Of a stretch of 64,000 nucleotides of DNA, positions 31,801 through 39,570 are shown one piece after another. The stretch is from Cranoglanis bouderius (Eukaryota > Chordata > Actinopteri > Siluriformes > Cranoglanididae), in NCBI GenBank assembly GCA_023630585.1, contig CM042565.1, forward strand, positions 11,102,013 to 11,166,012, written 5' to 3'. Position 1 is the stretch's first letter. Each line of letters begins with the position of its first letter. The notes beneath the pieces were generated by a model, which saw nothing but the letters and a program-made list of their open reading frames with translations, had not been told where the DNA came from and ran no database searches. The position numbers were made by a program, and so were the translations under genes.

Positions 31801-33908
31801 AAAAAAGAAAAAAAGTGAGTGCTACAGCTAAACCATGCATTTTAGCACCTCCAGAGAGTGTTGTTGCTCTTACTTGTTGTCAATAACAGTGACTCGGTGA
31901 GCTGGAATTCCCAAAACAGCACAGCTGCCAAGCAGTTCCTCTTTTCGCTGGGCCCCTTGATTGTAGTAATTCCCTAAATATGACAGACACATACAAATAT
32001 GACGTCGTTCCTGAGTTACATAATCCTTAGTACAATACATTCATATTGTACTGTAACACATTCAGCTGCCACTTTAGTGAATCAAGTACACCTACAATTA
32101 TTATGTCACTTTGGAGGTGCAAAATTGCCGTCTGTAGCTTGAGTGCTGAACTGATTATAGTATCAGGTCCCCACTGTTGAAAAGGGCACGTGCAAGGGAC
32201 CAGATATTATTCAGGTGGTGGCCCATTCTCAGCACAGCAGTGACACTGACATGGTATTGTATAAGATACGAGTACGAGTATCTCAGATACAGCGAGTTTG
32301 CTGGAGTTTTTAAATAGTTTGTGTATTTCCTTCAACCTTATAAGACATGGCTACCTTGTTGGTCAACCTTGCAGGTGTATTGTTAAACATTTTGCTCAGT
32401 GGTTCACAAACTTTTTTGTATCTAGGGACATCTTTAGCTGTTTTCCACAGACCCCCTCAGAACAGATCTATTTTATGGACTATCCATATATTAGGCTCAT
32501 TCTTCAAATGTCCACAACAGTGTTCTGGCTAATTATAGGGGTGTTAGAGATTTCAATTCCAGAATTTGTCACAAATAAATAAATACATCCAAGCTGACAT
32601 TATTTATAGTTTTTTAAAGTTTGGATTAAACCCGTTAATTTCAGGTGAGCAGTCAAATATTTTTTAAATAAATATAACTCAATAATAAATACAACTTCAG
32701 TAATTAGGTAGTAGGTTGTGATTTCCACCACTGGAACAAAATGGACTCCTTGGCAATGCTTCACAGACAGCATTGTGTGTGTGTGTGTGTTAATCCTCTA
32801 TACTTCATCAGTGTTAGTTTAAGGCTGCAGCATTGATGACACTACCATACAAGTGTTTCTGCTGTGCTGAGAATGATCCATTTGATCCAAATGATCCATT
32901 TTCCATACCGCTTATCCTACACAGGGCAGGGGACACCCATCGCAGGGAACAATCGCACACACACACACACACACACCAGACAATTTGGAAATGCCAATCA
33001 GCCTACAGTGCATGTCTTTGGACCGGGGGAGGAAAACAGAGTACCTGAAGGAAACCCCTGAAGCACTAAGCCACTAAGCCCCCTGCTGAGAATGATCCCT
33101 GTCTTTTGTTGGACATGCATACCAATCGTCCTATATGCCAGGTTTACGTGATTGAAAAAGCAATGTGTGATTTATTTGGTTTCCTCCCACCTCCCAAAAA
33201 AACCATACCGACAGATGAATTGTCTATGATACATTGCGCCCAGAATGTGAATGAGTGTTTGAATGTGTGTGCACACTGTTCCTGGGATAGGCTCTGAATC
33301 CACCAGCACTCAGACCAGGATAAAGCAATTACTGAAGATGAATGAAAGAATGAGTGCATATGTGTATGTATACTTAATAAACAGGCAACTAAGTACAAGG
33401 TTAACTCACTTATGTTGAATGTGTGCTTAAATGTTGATGGGGAATATGTCATGATGAACCCTTTGACCTGTTGCTATGGTAGCAGGACAAAAATCCAAAT
33501 CTTTGCTTTAAAAAAAAAAGAAAAAAAAAGAGCACTTTTAAACACTTTCGCGCATGCGGAATTCTTAAAGGGAGACGTACCTGATGACAAGCACAGCAAG
33601 TAAACGGCTGCATTTGATTCGGTCAGGTTTAAAAGCGCTGGCGCAAAAAACATGCACTCGTCATCAGGATGCGCGGTGACAAGCAGAACCCGCACTTCAT
33701 CAAACGGGCGCGCGGCATTTCCACAAGTCCTACACGGCAAATCAGACGGATCACGTGTCGGCAGAAAGTTTACATCTTTAGCAGGACTCGAAGAACGTAA
33801 AATGTTATTCCGTGACGACGGCCATAGCCGCTTAAATCTATTATATATCAGTTTTATACACATAAGGTAACCAAGGAAACACAGAGTGACAGAAAGCAAA
33901 ACAAACAT
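8338..33908 (-). CDS. pigl: N-acetylglucosaminyl-phosphatidylinositol de-N-acetylase (PIGL)
   Basis: Seven exons (33581-33908, 31874-31973, 17509-17599, 14566-14633, 11653-11684, 10541-10674, 8338-8466) total 882 nt and join in phase into 293 residues plus stop. PIGL removes the acetyl group from GlcNAc-PI on the cytoplasmic face of the ER, the second step of GPI-anchor synthesis. Seen here: an N-terminal hydrophobic anchor (FVLLSVTLCFLGYLMCI), the metal-binding AHPDDE motif (79-84), NYYNQG (111-116), TFDEGGVSGHANH (176-188; the last HxxH supplies metal and catalytic histidines), and a conserved tail, SQLLWFRRLYILFSRYM. Human PIGL is 252 residues; the extra length is mainly in the linker between the anchor and AHPDDE. 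No frame damage is seen. The gene diverges from NCOR1 and converges with CENPV, as in mammals. Confidence 0.96.
8990..9560. repeat. Degenerate interspersed repeat block
   Basis: Runs of short gtccaaaa and caaaatcccaaaa-type motifs, an A-rich stretch at about 9300-9325, and a caatggggacctctggtgg-type end recall teleost retroelement-derived repeats, as at 3889-4460. No coding frame survives. The family is not identified. Confidence 0.35.
9570..9720. mobile_element. Tc1-like element remnant (one end only)
   Basis: The order attccatatg..., cttaatgtcttgataattatt, tagaaaacagtcaaaat and then gtccaaacgtatgactgg/tagtgta matches the usual 3' end of fish Tc1 elements (gtccaaacttttgactggta-type). The other end and any transposase are absent. 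Confidence 0.6.
9940..10440. repeat. Repeat family F, copy 2
   Basis: Contains ggagtctccagtggcagcg (reverse complement of the copy-1 and copy-5 motif) near 10081. At its other end it has gaatattttcctataac followed by ctgttgtattttactc, shared with 17280-17320. Confidence 0.55.
10541..10674 (-). CDS. pigl: PIGL exon 6
   Basis: The acceptor on the minus strand is cctcacag|AT and the donor GCGAAG|gtgagg. The first two bases complete Asp; then CQVLSLQTISLLRKYLSI to NEYKKAK (44 codons). An alternative AG eight bases downstream would break the phase, so this border is preferred. A poly-G tract (10681-10695) lies just upstream and may affect splicing. Confidence 0.93.
10942..11276 (-). mobile_element. 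Mariner-like miniature element with 30-bp inverted ends
   Basis: The left end (10942-10971, cagggtgtcccaaaagtc and on) and right end (11247-11276) are inverted repeats identical at 29 of 30 positions. The interior, 335 bp in all, carries only the start of a transposase-like frame on the minus strand. It is a deletion derivative of a mariner-type element in a PIGL intron. Confidence 0.85.
10975..11157 (-). pseudogene. Transposase N-terminal fragment
   Basis: The minus-strand frame begins MPLTKEERIEIILMAGSGS and continues KVAMDFNRKHGKRITHNTVAKLV, a helix-turn-helix of the kind at the N-terminus of mariner-family transposases. It then runs into the terminal repeat. No catalytic domain is left. 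Confidence 0.7.
11545..11582. repeat. (TC)n microsatellite
   Basis: About 38 bp of TC with one TTTC interruption, 70 bp from PIGL exon 5. Confidence 0.95.
11653..11684 (-). CDS. pigl: PIGL exon 5, a 32-nt microexon
   Basis: The acceptor is ttctcttcag|T and the donor GAAG|gtaagt on the minus strand. T completes Ser; then HLAFVGRIPE; the final G starts the Asp of exon 6. It aligns in position with the ALHSEGKLPKG-type segment of human PIGL. It is too short for ordinary gene finders. Confidence 0.9.
12144..12173. repeat. Poly-T tract
   Basis: An uninterrupted run of about 30 T, possibly the tail of a minus-strand retroposon, though no body was recognised beside it. Confidence 0.9.
12850..13820. 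mobile_element. Degraded Tc1-like element (right end intact)
   Basis: The right end, cgaatacttatgcaagg followed by cactg and TA at 13821, is the reverse complement of the classic fish Tc1 terminus that starts cagtgccttgcataag. Inner text (tggcaactggctgcacc, ttcatgatgctg) and left text (gcataagtatttacccacc, caatacttggtggaacc) fit the same class. The outer left terminus is missing and low-complexity AAAT sequence lies inside. No transposase frame survives. Confidence 0.65.
14566..14633 (-). CDS. pigl: PIGL exon 4
   Basis: The acceptor is tctctacag|GTG and the donor CTCAG|gtagtt. It encodes VLTFDEGGVSGHANHIAIY plus KAL and the first two bases of Ser. The GHANH motif provides metal and active-site histidines of the LmbE-like fold. 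Confidence 0.96.
14760..15240. repeat. Repeat family F, copy 3
   Basis: Shares taatgttctggaacgtcc with the copy at 24.79 kb (atgttgtggaacgtcc), and tatagaaacaataacgta followed by tgcgtcaatataaac with 25.52 kb. Confidence 0.6.
16447..16489. repeat. (GA)n microsatellite
   Basis: About 43 bp of GA. The open frames crossing it are artefacts. Confidence 0.95.
17020..17330. repeat. Repeat family F, copy 4
   Basis: Ends with tgattattatcctataac, agcaaacctgttgtgt and tttattcc, matching the ends of copies at 6.77 and 10.39 kb. It includes ttctttaataattg, as in copy 2. Confidence 0.55.
17509..17599 (-). CDS. pigl: PIGL exon 3
   Basis: The acceptor is ctttctacag|A and the donor AACCTG|gtgaga. A completes Lys; then ELQDDPKTEWSIALTASL to INL (30 codons). 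DNKELQDDP aligns with human DNKDLPDDP. A 14.3-kb intron separates it from exon 2. Confidence 0.93.
17795..18433 (-). mobile_element. tRNA-type SINE interrupted by a hAT-like MITE
   Basis: On the minus strand it begins with gcgttcacctgaccatc, aggagatcgtgag and ttcaaacccc, a B-box-like tRNA-derived head. It continues with ggccaagagtcaagcg and the body near 17800-17948. A relative without the interruption lies at 47262-47505. The MITE at 17949-18308 splits it. Confidence 0.75.
17949..18308 (-). mobile_element. hAT-like MITE family H, copy 1 (inside the SINE)
   Basis: About 360 bp with imperfect terminal repeats (cagtcc...gatttcgcgg against cacaaaatcg...gggac). The flanks gagagagt and gggagagt suggest an 8-bp target duplication. 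It contains the family core: cttttagctgtactcatg, gacgtcacatgacgc. There is no transposase, only chance frames. Confidence 0.75.
18470..18584. mobile_element. Tc1 3'-end remnant
   Basis: gaagatctaaaactat, tagtatgagat and aaaagaaatca match the right end of the Tc1 copy at 52975-53049. It ends attcacagcactg followed by TA, a normal terminus. Only this end is present. Confidence 0.65.
18665..18707. repeat. (TTA)n microsatellite
   Basis: About 43 bp of ATT units. Confidence 0.95.
18819..18904. repeat. (AC)n microsatellite, 86 bp
   Basis: A perfect AC run, followed 97 bp later by a (TG)n run at 19002-19049, so the two tracts can pair as an inverted repeat. Confidence 0.97.
19002..19049. repeat. 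(TG)n microsatellite, 48 bp
   Basis: The inverted partner of the AC tract at 18819-18904. Confidence 0.97.
19050..19914. other. Intronic sequence without genes
   Basis: Contains short CT-rich patches near 19330-19375 and a C run at 19391-19404. At about 19803-19880 there is a gtgtcccaaatcgcatact-type fragment like the end of other MITEs. No exon of PIGL is seen. Confidence 0.4.
19915..20204 (-). mobile_element. hAT-like MITE family H, copy 2 (truncated)
   Basis: Shares cttttagctgtactcatg, gacgtcacatgacg and atttctacgatcgcaaaat with the other copies, ending gggactg at 20204. The distal end of about 70 bp is missing. Confidence 0.75.
20462..20494. repeat. (GA)n microsatellite
   Basis: About 33 bp of GA, followed by purine-rich sequence and a G run at 20669-20691. 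Confidence 0.93.
21400..21462. repeat. (GA)n microsatellite, 63 bp
   Basis: A perfect GA run, with a CCCTCCCTTCCT-type pyrimidine patch near 21566-21605. Confidence 0.96.
22539..23350. mobile_element. Tc1-like MITE with long inverted arms
   Basis: The ends cagttgaggtcatac... (22539) and ...gacctcaatcg (23350) are inverted repeats matching at 27 of the outer 30 positions, flanked by TA on both sides. The inversion continues inward for about 200 bp on each side, including agttcagaagtttacata / tttgaactggttcattt and ggatgatcaacaac / gttgatcatccaggtaac. The 812-bp element has no transposase and could fold into one long hairpin. Confidence 0.85.
24152..24545 (+). mobile_element. hAT-like MITE family H, copy 3
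   Basis: The ends are cggtccctacaggaatttgc and gaaatcctgtacggactg. The core has gatcgcagaaatgaatgc, agcaaactcc, gaacatgagtacagctga and ctcatttaccaacaaacatc. The open frame across it is shared chance coding, not a gene. Confidence 0.8.
24570..25630. repeat. Repeat family F, copy 5, interrupted by a hAT-type fragment
   Basis: F-type text lies on both sides: about 24570-24830 (ttgattattttgta, gtgttttattcgttttac, gttgtggaacgtcc) and 25355-25630 (gacactggagactccttcc, gttaaataaac, ggaaacgataacatattcg). The segment at 24834-25345 between them has hAT-type content, suggesting a nested insertion. Confidence 0.55.
24834..25345 (-). mobile_element. hAT-type element fragment with BED zinc-finger coding remnant
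   Basis: On the minus strand two overlapping frames give a BED finger split by a frameshift near 25080: SSVIWKWFRYRSSDV to VISKVC in one, then KPVSTKGGNTSHFFHHL and KQKHRPEHEESQKL in the other. BED fingers mark hAT transposases and the ZBED genes derived from them. The outer sequence (ctagggatgggtgatata, tacgatatgg) resembles hAT termini. No RNase H-like domain remains. Confidence 0.7.
25821..25891. repeat. (GA)n microsatellite, about 70 bp
   Basis: A perfect GA run. The long Ser/Leu-rich open frames over it are artefacts. Confidence 0.97.
26181..26226. repeat. (GT)n microsatellite
   Basis: About 46 bp of GT with one AT, facing a (CA)n tract 106 bp downstream. Confidence 0.95.
26333..26406. 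repeat. (AC)n microsatellite, 74 bp
   Basis: A perfect run and the inverted partner of the GT tract at 26181-26226. Confidence 0.97.
26749..27412 (+). mobile_element. Internally deleted Tc1/mariner element
   Basis: The terminal inverted repeats gatcagccataacatt (26750) and aatgttatggctgatc (ending 27410) are identical over 23 bp. Pieces of a transposase gene lie between them; the middle, with the first two catalytic residues, is deleted. Confidence 0.85.
26894..27382 (+). pseudogene. Tc1-like transposase pseudogene (N- and C-terminal pieces)
   Basis: ATG 26894 opens MGKRKDLSDFDKGQIVMAR followed by a stop: the N-terminal helix-turn-helix start. The C-terminal part (27077-27382) is open and contains LTSPDLNLIEHLRDVLD, with the catalytic Glu in NLIE, and ends in LAAQGGPTQY. 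The DDE core between them is missing. Confidence 0.85.
27420..30504. other. PIGL intron 2 sequence without exons
   Basis: No host exon is seen. Near 27930-28380 there is weakly SINE-like text with a ggttcgaatc B-box-like word at 28037. Other content is the CA tract at 28791, an (AAAAT)n patch at 29567-29592, and a GC-richer patch at 29780-29960 with no coding support. Confidence 0.4.
28791..28842. repeat. (CA)n followed by (TA)n microsatellite
   Basis: About 43 bp of CA passing into four TA units. Confidence 0.95.
30505..31004. mobile_element. MITE with inverted ends, about 500 bp
   Basis: The left end gctgcatccccaattcgcc and right end aggtgaattgggatgcagc form an inverted repeat with small differences. 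The interior contains ttgggacaca-type text seen in fish hAT-like repeats. There is no coding frame. The family is not named here. Confidence 0.65.
31005..31873. other. PIGL intron next to exon 2, no gene
   Basis: AT-rich, with several short A or T runs. No repeat or coding signal is clear enough to name. Confidence 0.4.
31874..31973 (-). CDS. pigl: PIGL exon 2
   Basis: The acceptor is atatttag|GG and the donor AACAA|gtaaga on the minus strand. GG completes Gly; then NYYNQGAQRKEELLGSC and AVLGIPAHRVTVIDN. The NYYNQG block aligns with human PIGL. Confidence 0.96.
32130..32390. repeat. Interspersed repeat fragment
   Basis: Text of the type attctcagcacagcagtgac, actgacatgg and tgctggagtttttaaa is familiar from many teleost introns. 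It carries no frame. The class is not assigned. Confidence 0.5.
32890..33065 (-). repeat. Interspersed repeat fragment with internal (CA)n
   Basis: The words ccgcttatcctacacaggg, cacccatcgcaggg, acaatttggaaatgcc and catgtctttggac are a common teleost repeat set. The open frames here are artefacts of a CA tract at 32957-32984. Confidence 0.6.
33170..33360 (+). repeat. SINE-like repeat, plus-strand copy of the family at 1-480
   Basis: ggtttcctcccacctcccaa, gtgaatgagtgtttgaatg, ttcctgggataggctctg and ccaggataaagcaattac are in the family order. The 3' end is gatgaatgaa-like. Confidence 0.6.
33581..33908 (-). CDS. pigl: PIGL exon 1 (start codon, membrane anchor, AHPDDE)
   Basis: ATG is at 33908-33906; 109 codons plus one base end at the donor TCATCAG|gtacgt. 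A hydrophobic anchor occupies residues 2-22. A basic and Ser-rich linker of about 48 residues follows, including DLPCRTCGNAARPFDE. Then comes VRVLLVTAHPDDECMFFAP, the start of the LmbE-like catalytic fold. The linker is longer than in human PIGL. The exon is CpG-rich. Confidence 0.93.
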
Positions 33909-34003
33909 GTCTCCCGTCTCACAAAATAATCCGGGTAGAACAACACACTCTTACCAAAGGTTCCTCTAAACCTTCTTCGTCCTGCGAAAAGCAGGATTCG
34001 TAA

Positions 34004-34043
<40 letters not shown>

Positions 34044-34600
34044 GCATATGATCACAATACTCTTAGTGTTTTATGCAAATAAAGAGACTGACTAAATATA
34101 CATTAGAATTGTATGCACAGATAACTTGGGGTTATTTAAAACGTTGATTTTTTTTTTTTAAATAGATTCAAAACAATCCATTAATCGCAAACCCTAATAT
34201 TCATTAAATGTTTCAGATTACGAATTACATAGTGATAGGCTTAGACATAGCTAAACCATACTTTTGAAGGTTTGGGTGGGGAAGGCTTGCAGGAACGTCA
34301 AGCCGCCTGTGGGGAACCTTTTAACGTCACACCACATTGTCCTGGCTGGTACATAAAAATAATTTAGTCCTCAATTTAATGTCGACTCGAACATATCAAA
34401 TCAGTATTCGTTAAAACGAACATGGTTGAAATATAGTCTGTGATAATACTATATTTGTTGCCTGTGTTCTTTTTAAACAAAGATTTTTTGAAAAACTCTA
34501 GTTTTCAAATATTTTCAGTGCTGCCAGGACAAATAGTACCATTGAGGTTTATGTGTGCAGCAGTACTGTCTGCAGCGCTCGCGCAGTCCGTTGGAGGCGG
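33909..34600. promoter_or_regulatory. Presumed shared PIGL/NCOR1 promoter region
   Basis: The PIGL start codon points left and the first NCOR1 donor candidate points right, about 760 bp apart. CpG-containing words (gcgctcgcgcagtccg, ggaggcgg) appear near 34570-34600. A TAA repeat lies at 34004-34043. No TATA box is obvious. It is inferred from gene arrangement. Confidence 0.5.
34004..34043. repeat. (TAA)n microsatellite
   Basis: About 40 bp of AAT units, inside the divergent intergenic region. Confidence 0.95.
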
Positions 34601-34672
34601 AATAAAAATCTCATTTTTAGTCACATAACTTTGTCTTTTTATATTTGTTCGGCGCGTTTACATGGAAATGAG
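34600..34672 (+). ncRNA. ncor1: Candidate NCOR1 5' untranslated exon (start not defined)
   Basis: A strong donor, atggaaatgag|gtgagt, at 34672/34673 follows CpG-containing sequence. NCOR1 needs at least one upstream untranslated exon because its coding exon 1 begins at a splice acceptor (47862/47863). This is a transcript part of a protein gene, not a separate RNA gene; its 5' border is a guess. Confidence 0.35.
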
Positions 34673-35429
34673 GTGAGTTTTTTGGCATCTTGGGTAGATT
34701 TTTTATGCTGTGGTGCTTGCTTATTTCTAAAAAACGGAGGCTTATGTGTATTACTGTAAACGTAGTTCTGTTGCATTGGCTGAAGTTAGCTTAGCCTGTT
34801 AGCCGTGACAACATGGCGGCCTGGTTTAGAAAGGTGAAATGTTCAGGCTGAAAGCTGACCGTCACGCGACACCTGATTTATTTTGCTTTACATTGTGTTA
34901 GCAGCGTGTTTCCATTTCCCCCAGAGTGCTGCCACGTCCTTACACTTAGACGCACAAAACAATGTTTGGACATTTTGTACGAGGATGTGTTTGAAACATG
35001 GCTTTCCTTGTTCGACAGCTCGCTAACAATGGCTAACATTTGATGTTAGCAAATGTGGCTAACGTTATTTAGATAAAGCTAGTGCTGCCAAATAATGTTA
35101 CTAACTATAGTAAGGTCGATATTCATACATAGAAATAGAGCTAAGGTTAGCTAGGGTGATGGAGAAGACGAGTCTGTACGTCCGTGTTTTATATACGCCT
35201 TACGGTTTTCTGTAATCTTAATTCATTTGAAAGGTTTGTTGTTGTTGTTTTATAGCTCAGAGAAGACTTGTTGTCGCGCGCAGTCCTAGCAGCAAAAAGA
35301 AATGATAATAGAAAACAAGAGTACATTTGACTGATTTCCCAAGCCTTATAGCTCGTCCTGGAAGTGAGAACAAACCAGTTAGCTTCCTTTCATGGTCAAG
35401 TTGTACCAAAGTGTCAGTTTTGTAGTGTT

Positions 35430-35430
35430 T

Positions 35431-35452
<22 letters not shown>
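35430..35452. repeat. Poly-T tract followed by (TG)n
   Basis: About 23 T, then eight TG units to 35468. Confidence 0.9.
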
Positions 35453-35465
<13 letters not shown>

Positions 35466-35697
35466 TGTGGTTTGCGGTTTGGCCATGCACATTCCGGTTT
35501 TTAAAAAAAGTTTAACGTGTTTTACTAAGCAAACAAACAAAAAAAAACCTACACGCACACAAAGAAACCTTGAAGTTGGTTTATTTGTTCATGTTGAGTG
35601 TAAAAGGAAGTTGTTGCTAAGTGAACCTTTTACAGCGGTGTAATTACTGCGCCTGGTTATTTAAAGCATATAAAACACGTCGTTTTAAATCCTTAAA

Positions 35698-35701
<4 letters not shown>

Positions 35702-35751
<50 letters not shown>
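35702..35751. repeat. (TA)n microsatellite
   Basis: A 50-bp TA run in the NCOR1 5' intron. Confidence 0.96.
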
Positions 35752-35753
<2 letters not shown>

Positions 35754-36118
35754 TCAGTTTTTTACAGTTTAAGAAACGGCTAATAATGATCTAAGGAACA
35801 TTACATCCATCTACACCGCCAACATAGTATTTACCAGTGTTGTGACAGTTCCCGCGCACGCGCACTTCACTTAAAAGTATTCATATATTTTAATGCGGGA
35901 GCCATTTTCTGATTATGTGAGCTTAATAATAATAATAATAATAAGAAGAAGAAGAAGAATAGCGAGAATATGCTCCCTATAGTGTTCTGGTAAGGTAATA
36001 AAGGAGACAAAATAGCTTTTGTGAAGACCTATAAATGTACACTAATGTAAACCGCTAGGGCAGTTTGATTAAAATAGGACACCGTCGTTAGAACACCTGC
36101 ATTAAACATACCGCCACG

Positions 36119-36393
36119 CATGAATATTCATGAGTATGCAAATTGGACACGCCCCCTGTCGTCCTCCTGCCATCTAAAATAGTCAGATAGCTGACAGTAA
36201 GCTTGTTGCAGGTAGTCTCAATTTGTAGTTTATTGAACAAACATTTAGAATATGCCATGAGTTAACTTGGTGAGCTCGCTAAGAGTTCTGCGACTTTTTC
36301 CTGCCTTCACATCGTTTATTTGCTGCTTATGTAAGCGACATGGAGCTGTGATTTCAGCGACAAGCGAGGTGTTCTCGGTTTTATGGAAATGAG
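36119..36393 (+). promoter_or_regulatory. ncor1: Candidate alternative NCOR1 promoter and first exon
   Basis: A 14-bp palindrome, catgaatattcatg (36119-36132), is followed at once by an exact POU octamer, atgcaaat (36136-36143), and a cacgcccc box. About 230 bp later, atggaaatgag|gtacga repeats the same last 11 exon bases seen at the 34672 donor. The role is inferred from this layout only. Confidence 0.3.
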
Positions 36394-37839
36394 GTACGAT
36401 GCTGTAAAGCAACAACTGGCTTGAATGATATCTCAGACCAATCCTATGGCATGTGTGGTCTGACGTTACTTTAGTTCCTACCTGCAGTTAGTTCTTGTTT
36501 ACCGTTTGACATGTAAAACTGGAATAAAGACTCATAGCTGTGGTTTGATTTTATCCTGTCACGTACAACCTGTCAGTAAATGGGTATAGAGACATCATGA
36601 AGGAGAAAACGTTGCTGCCTCTAGTGAGTGTACGTGGCCAGTAAAGGTCGAACGCTTTGCTAATCTGTCAACGGAGCTAGTATGAGCCCTGGCACGCAAC
36701 ATGCAAAACAAACAACCAGTTTTCACACCGATTAATGCGTTATTGAATTTGTGTTTAACTAGTTACAAGCATTACGAGTTTTAGAAGCATTTACTTTTTT
36801 GCCTATTACTCTTTCTCATCTGAACTAAAAAAAGCACTGGACAGTTTTATGCCCACAAGCAAAACCTGTGACTTGTCGCTTGCTATTATGAACATGGGGT
36901 TAAAGTGTCCCTTCCAAATCATTTGAATATCAGACCGAATCTGTGCTCGTGCACAAGACTCAGACTGAACTCGTGCACAACACATCCTGAATCAGTTTTA
37001 TACAAAAGTATTGAAAAGTTTCTCAGAGAGACAGAGATGTTTCTAATTGGAATAATTAATTGTTACTTCTGAACACCAATGAGTTATCAAGGATAAAAAA
37101 AAACAAAAACAGGATGTTTAAAAATGAGGTTACAGAGGGTTCAGTAGCACTCTCGTGAAACTGTGCTGTATTCACATGATCGCGACGTTGTCTTCTGACT
37201 CTGTCTTGTTCTGTTTAGGAGGAGTTTCAGATGTCAGTAAGCTAACGAAGCAGGAGCCGACGGAGTGTGTTTTTGCGTTTGGTTGATGCTGAAATTCATA
37301 CTAACAGTAGACTTGTAGTGACGTTTATTTTTTTCATATTGTGTTAGTTGCCTAACCTTTGCTCATGGTTTACAACATCGTACACACTGCCGTATTAAAA
37401 AAAAAAATGACTCCATGTTTACCTGTACGTGCCTCACCTACCAGCATTCAAACCTCAAGTATTCGCATTCAGCTTCGGGAAATGGAAAAGAACCCACACA
37501 CATTAGCCTTCTGTAAATAAGTTGCTACAGATGACTTGGAGGTTGTTTTTTTTCCCCCTACTTTCTAATTTGCCAGTATTCAGCTTCAGACACATCACAG
37601 TATGTGAATATGGATAAGTAAGTTTACTGGAAAGCTGAGAACGGAGATGATTTACATCTTTTAGATGACTTAATATTTTCTGTTATTTTAGAATTAATGT
37701 TTGCACTTTGTTCAGCACTTTAAGGTTGTATGGTAACATTTTAAATCTTTCTCACCACAGTTCGCCTCTTAGAGGATCTGAGGCATCCTGTATAATATAC
37801 ACACTCTGATAAATGGCTGTGAATCCTCGTATCAGAAGG

Positions 37840-38060
37840 TGCTGATTAATTTTCTATAACCGCTGCATTGAGAGTAGTTCTGACTATAATTCAAATCAGA
37901 GGTTTATATCCGTGCGTTTGTTCTAACGTTATTGTTTCTATAGTAACAACTCATCACAAGTGACTTATAGGGCAGATACTGTGACTCTGTATCGCTGTTG
38001 AGTAACGTAAATATTCTTACGCAAGTTGTTTAGCTGACGTTACATGTAATTATAAATGGA
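37840..38060. repeat. Repeat family F, copy 6 (fragment)
   Basis: taacgttattgtttctata followed by gtaacaac matches the family segment at 15.16 kb on the opposite strand. ttttctataaccgctgc is similar to the family end. Confidence 0.45.
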
Positions 38061-38599
38061 TAAAGAATGACACGTCATACTTTTGAATGAATATGAAACT
38101 GTAATCATCGGCTGTTGGGAATTGCCGTGGAAGAACTACCTTTGGAGTGATAACGGCCGTTTTCTTTGCATCCGGTATGCGTGTTTAAACTTTAAGGCTG
38201 TGCGACGTACATCGATAACTATATCAGATATTTTTTCTGAATCCCGTCACCTGCTGCACTTCACACATCAGTCGAAGCACAACCTGCTTTCACAACTGCC
38301 ATATAACTCCTGCTAGCACACCATGTCACCTCGCAGTTATTAGACGAGACGATGCACTAAAGTCACGATATGAGACGTATCCCAAGACAGGTTTCATGAG
38401 ACAATATTTACACAAATAAAATGACATTTTAATACTTTTATTTTGTACTGCCAACAAATTGAACCATTGCAATATCAAATGTTTTTCTCGTCTGTGCAAT
38501 TAACATGGTAAGTATGGCGCACTTGTGCATTTCAGGCAGGTGTCAGACACAGATTTGTTATTTAATCGTTTAAGGCACAATTTACTGTCAAATTTACAT

Positions 38600-39570
38600 T
38601 CCATCAGTGGTGTAATGTAGTAATACTTCGTTACAGTCCTTAAGATTTTTTTTGGGAGAATCTGTACTTTACTGGAGTTTTTATATTTCTGTCAACATTC
38701 ACTTTTACTCCTCTACGTTTCCTAAATAAATTGTATACTTTTACTCCGATACATTTCCCAAAGCATCTTCTTAACTACAAAATAAAATCGTAAGAATACA
38801 GACTGCAAGCAAACAGATTTGATGGATCAGTGTTCCGGTGTTTGCAAGTTAGATCACTGGTTAAATCCCATTACGCAAGTGCTCTCAAAGTCACGGTTAA
38901 GTTTCAGTTTCCACTCAAGCCTAGGAGTTCCACTCGACAATAATGACAATGTTAGTTATTAGCAGACAGCCCAGCAGTCCTGGACGTTCCAGGAGTCTCC
39001 AGCATTTTAACAACGACTCCCTGACGGCCGCAATTTTTTTTTTCTTTCCAAGCGTGAGAGTTCAATAGTAATTTCTTATAGGCCTAGTAGACGGGCTCTG
39101 GAGAAACCGAGAGACCGACACACTTGTTGCTCAAACAGTGTATAGTACAATATTAAAGTTCTGCCATACTGCAGAAGACAGACGGTCAGCCATATGGTGA
39201 GTCGTTTACTCTGAAAGTTTTGCAGTTTGGCAAATTGAATGACATGTTGCCCTTGACAAAGCTGCTAGAGACTGAGCTGTTTGTTCCTTTCAAGAGCTTC
39301 AGCTTGAAGACTTTGTTTTGTAGGCTCCATTGTTAAGGTGGTGTACATGCTTAAAGAGAACAGACTTTTTGTATTAACAGCATTTACTTGTACTTTTACT
39401 TTCAATTCTTAAGTACATTTAACATCAAAAAAAACCTTTTCATACTTATGTACAATAAATATCGGATACTTTAAGACTTTTACTCAAGTAATATTCTAAA
39501 AGGTGACTAACTTCTATAGAAGTCATTTTCTGGTAAGATATCTGTACTTTTAATCAAGTGTGGCTTTCAG
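38600..39570. mobile_element. hAT-like non-autonomous element (degraded)
   Basis: The left text taatgtagtaatacttcg and right text tactcaagtaatattc to aatcaagtgtggctttc, with repeated tacttttactc motifs inside, match a common class of fish hAT repeats built on aagtac / acttttactc words. No transposase is present. Confidence 0.5.
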
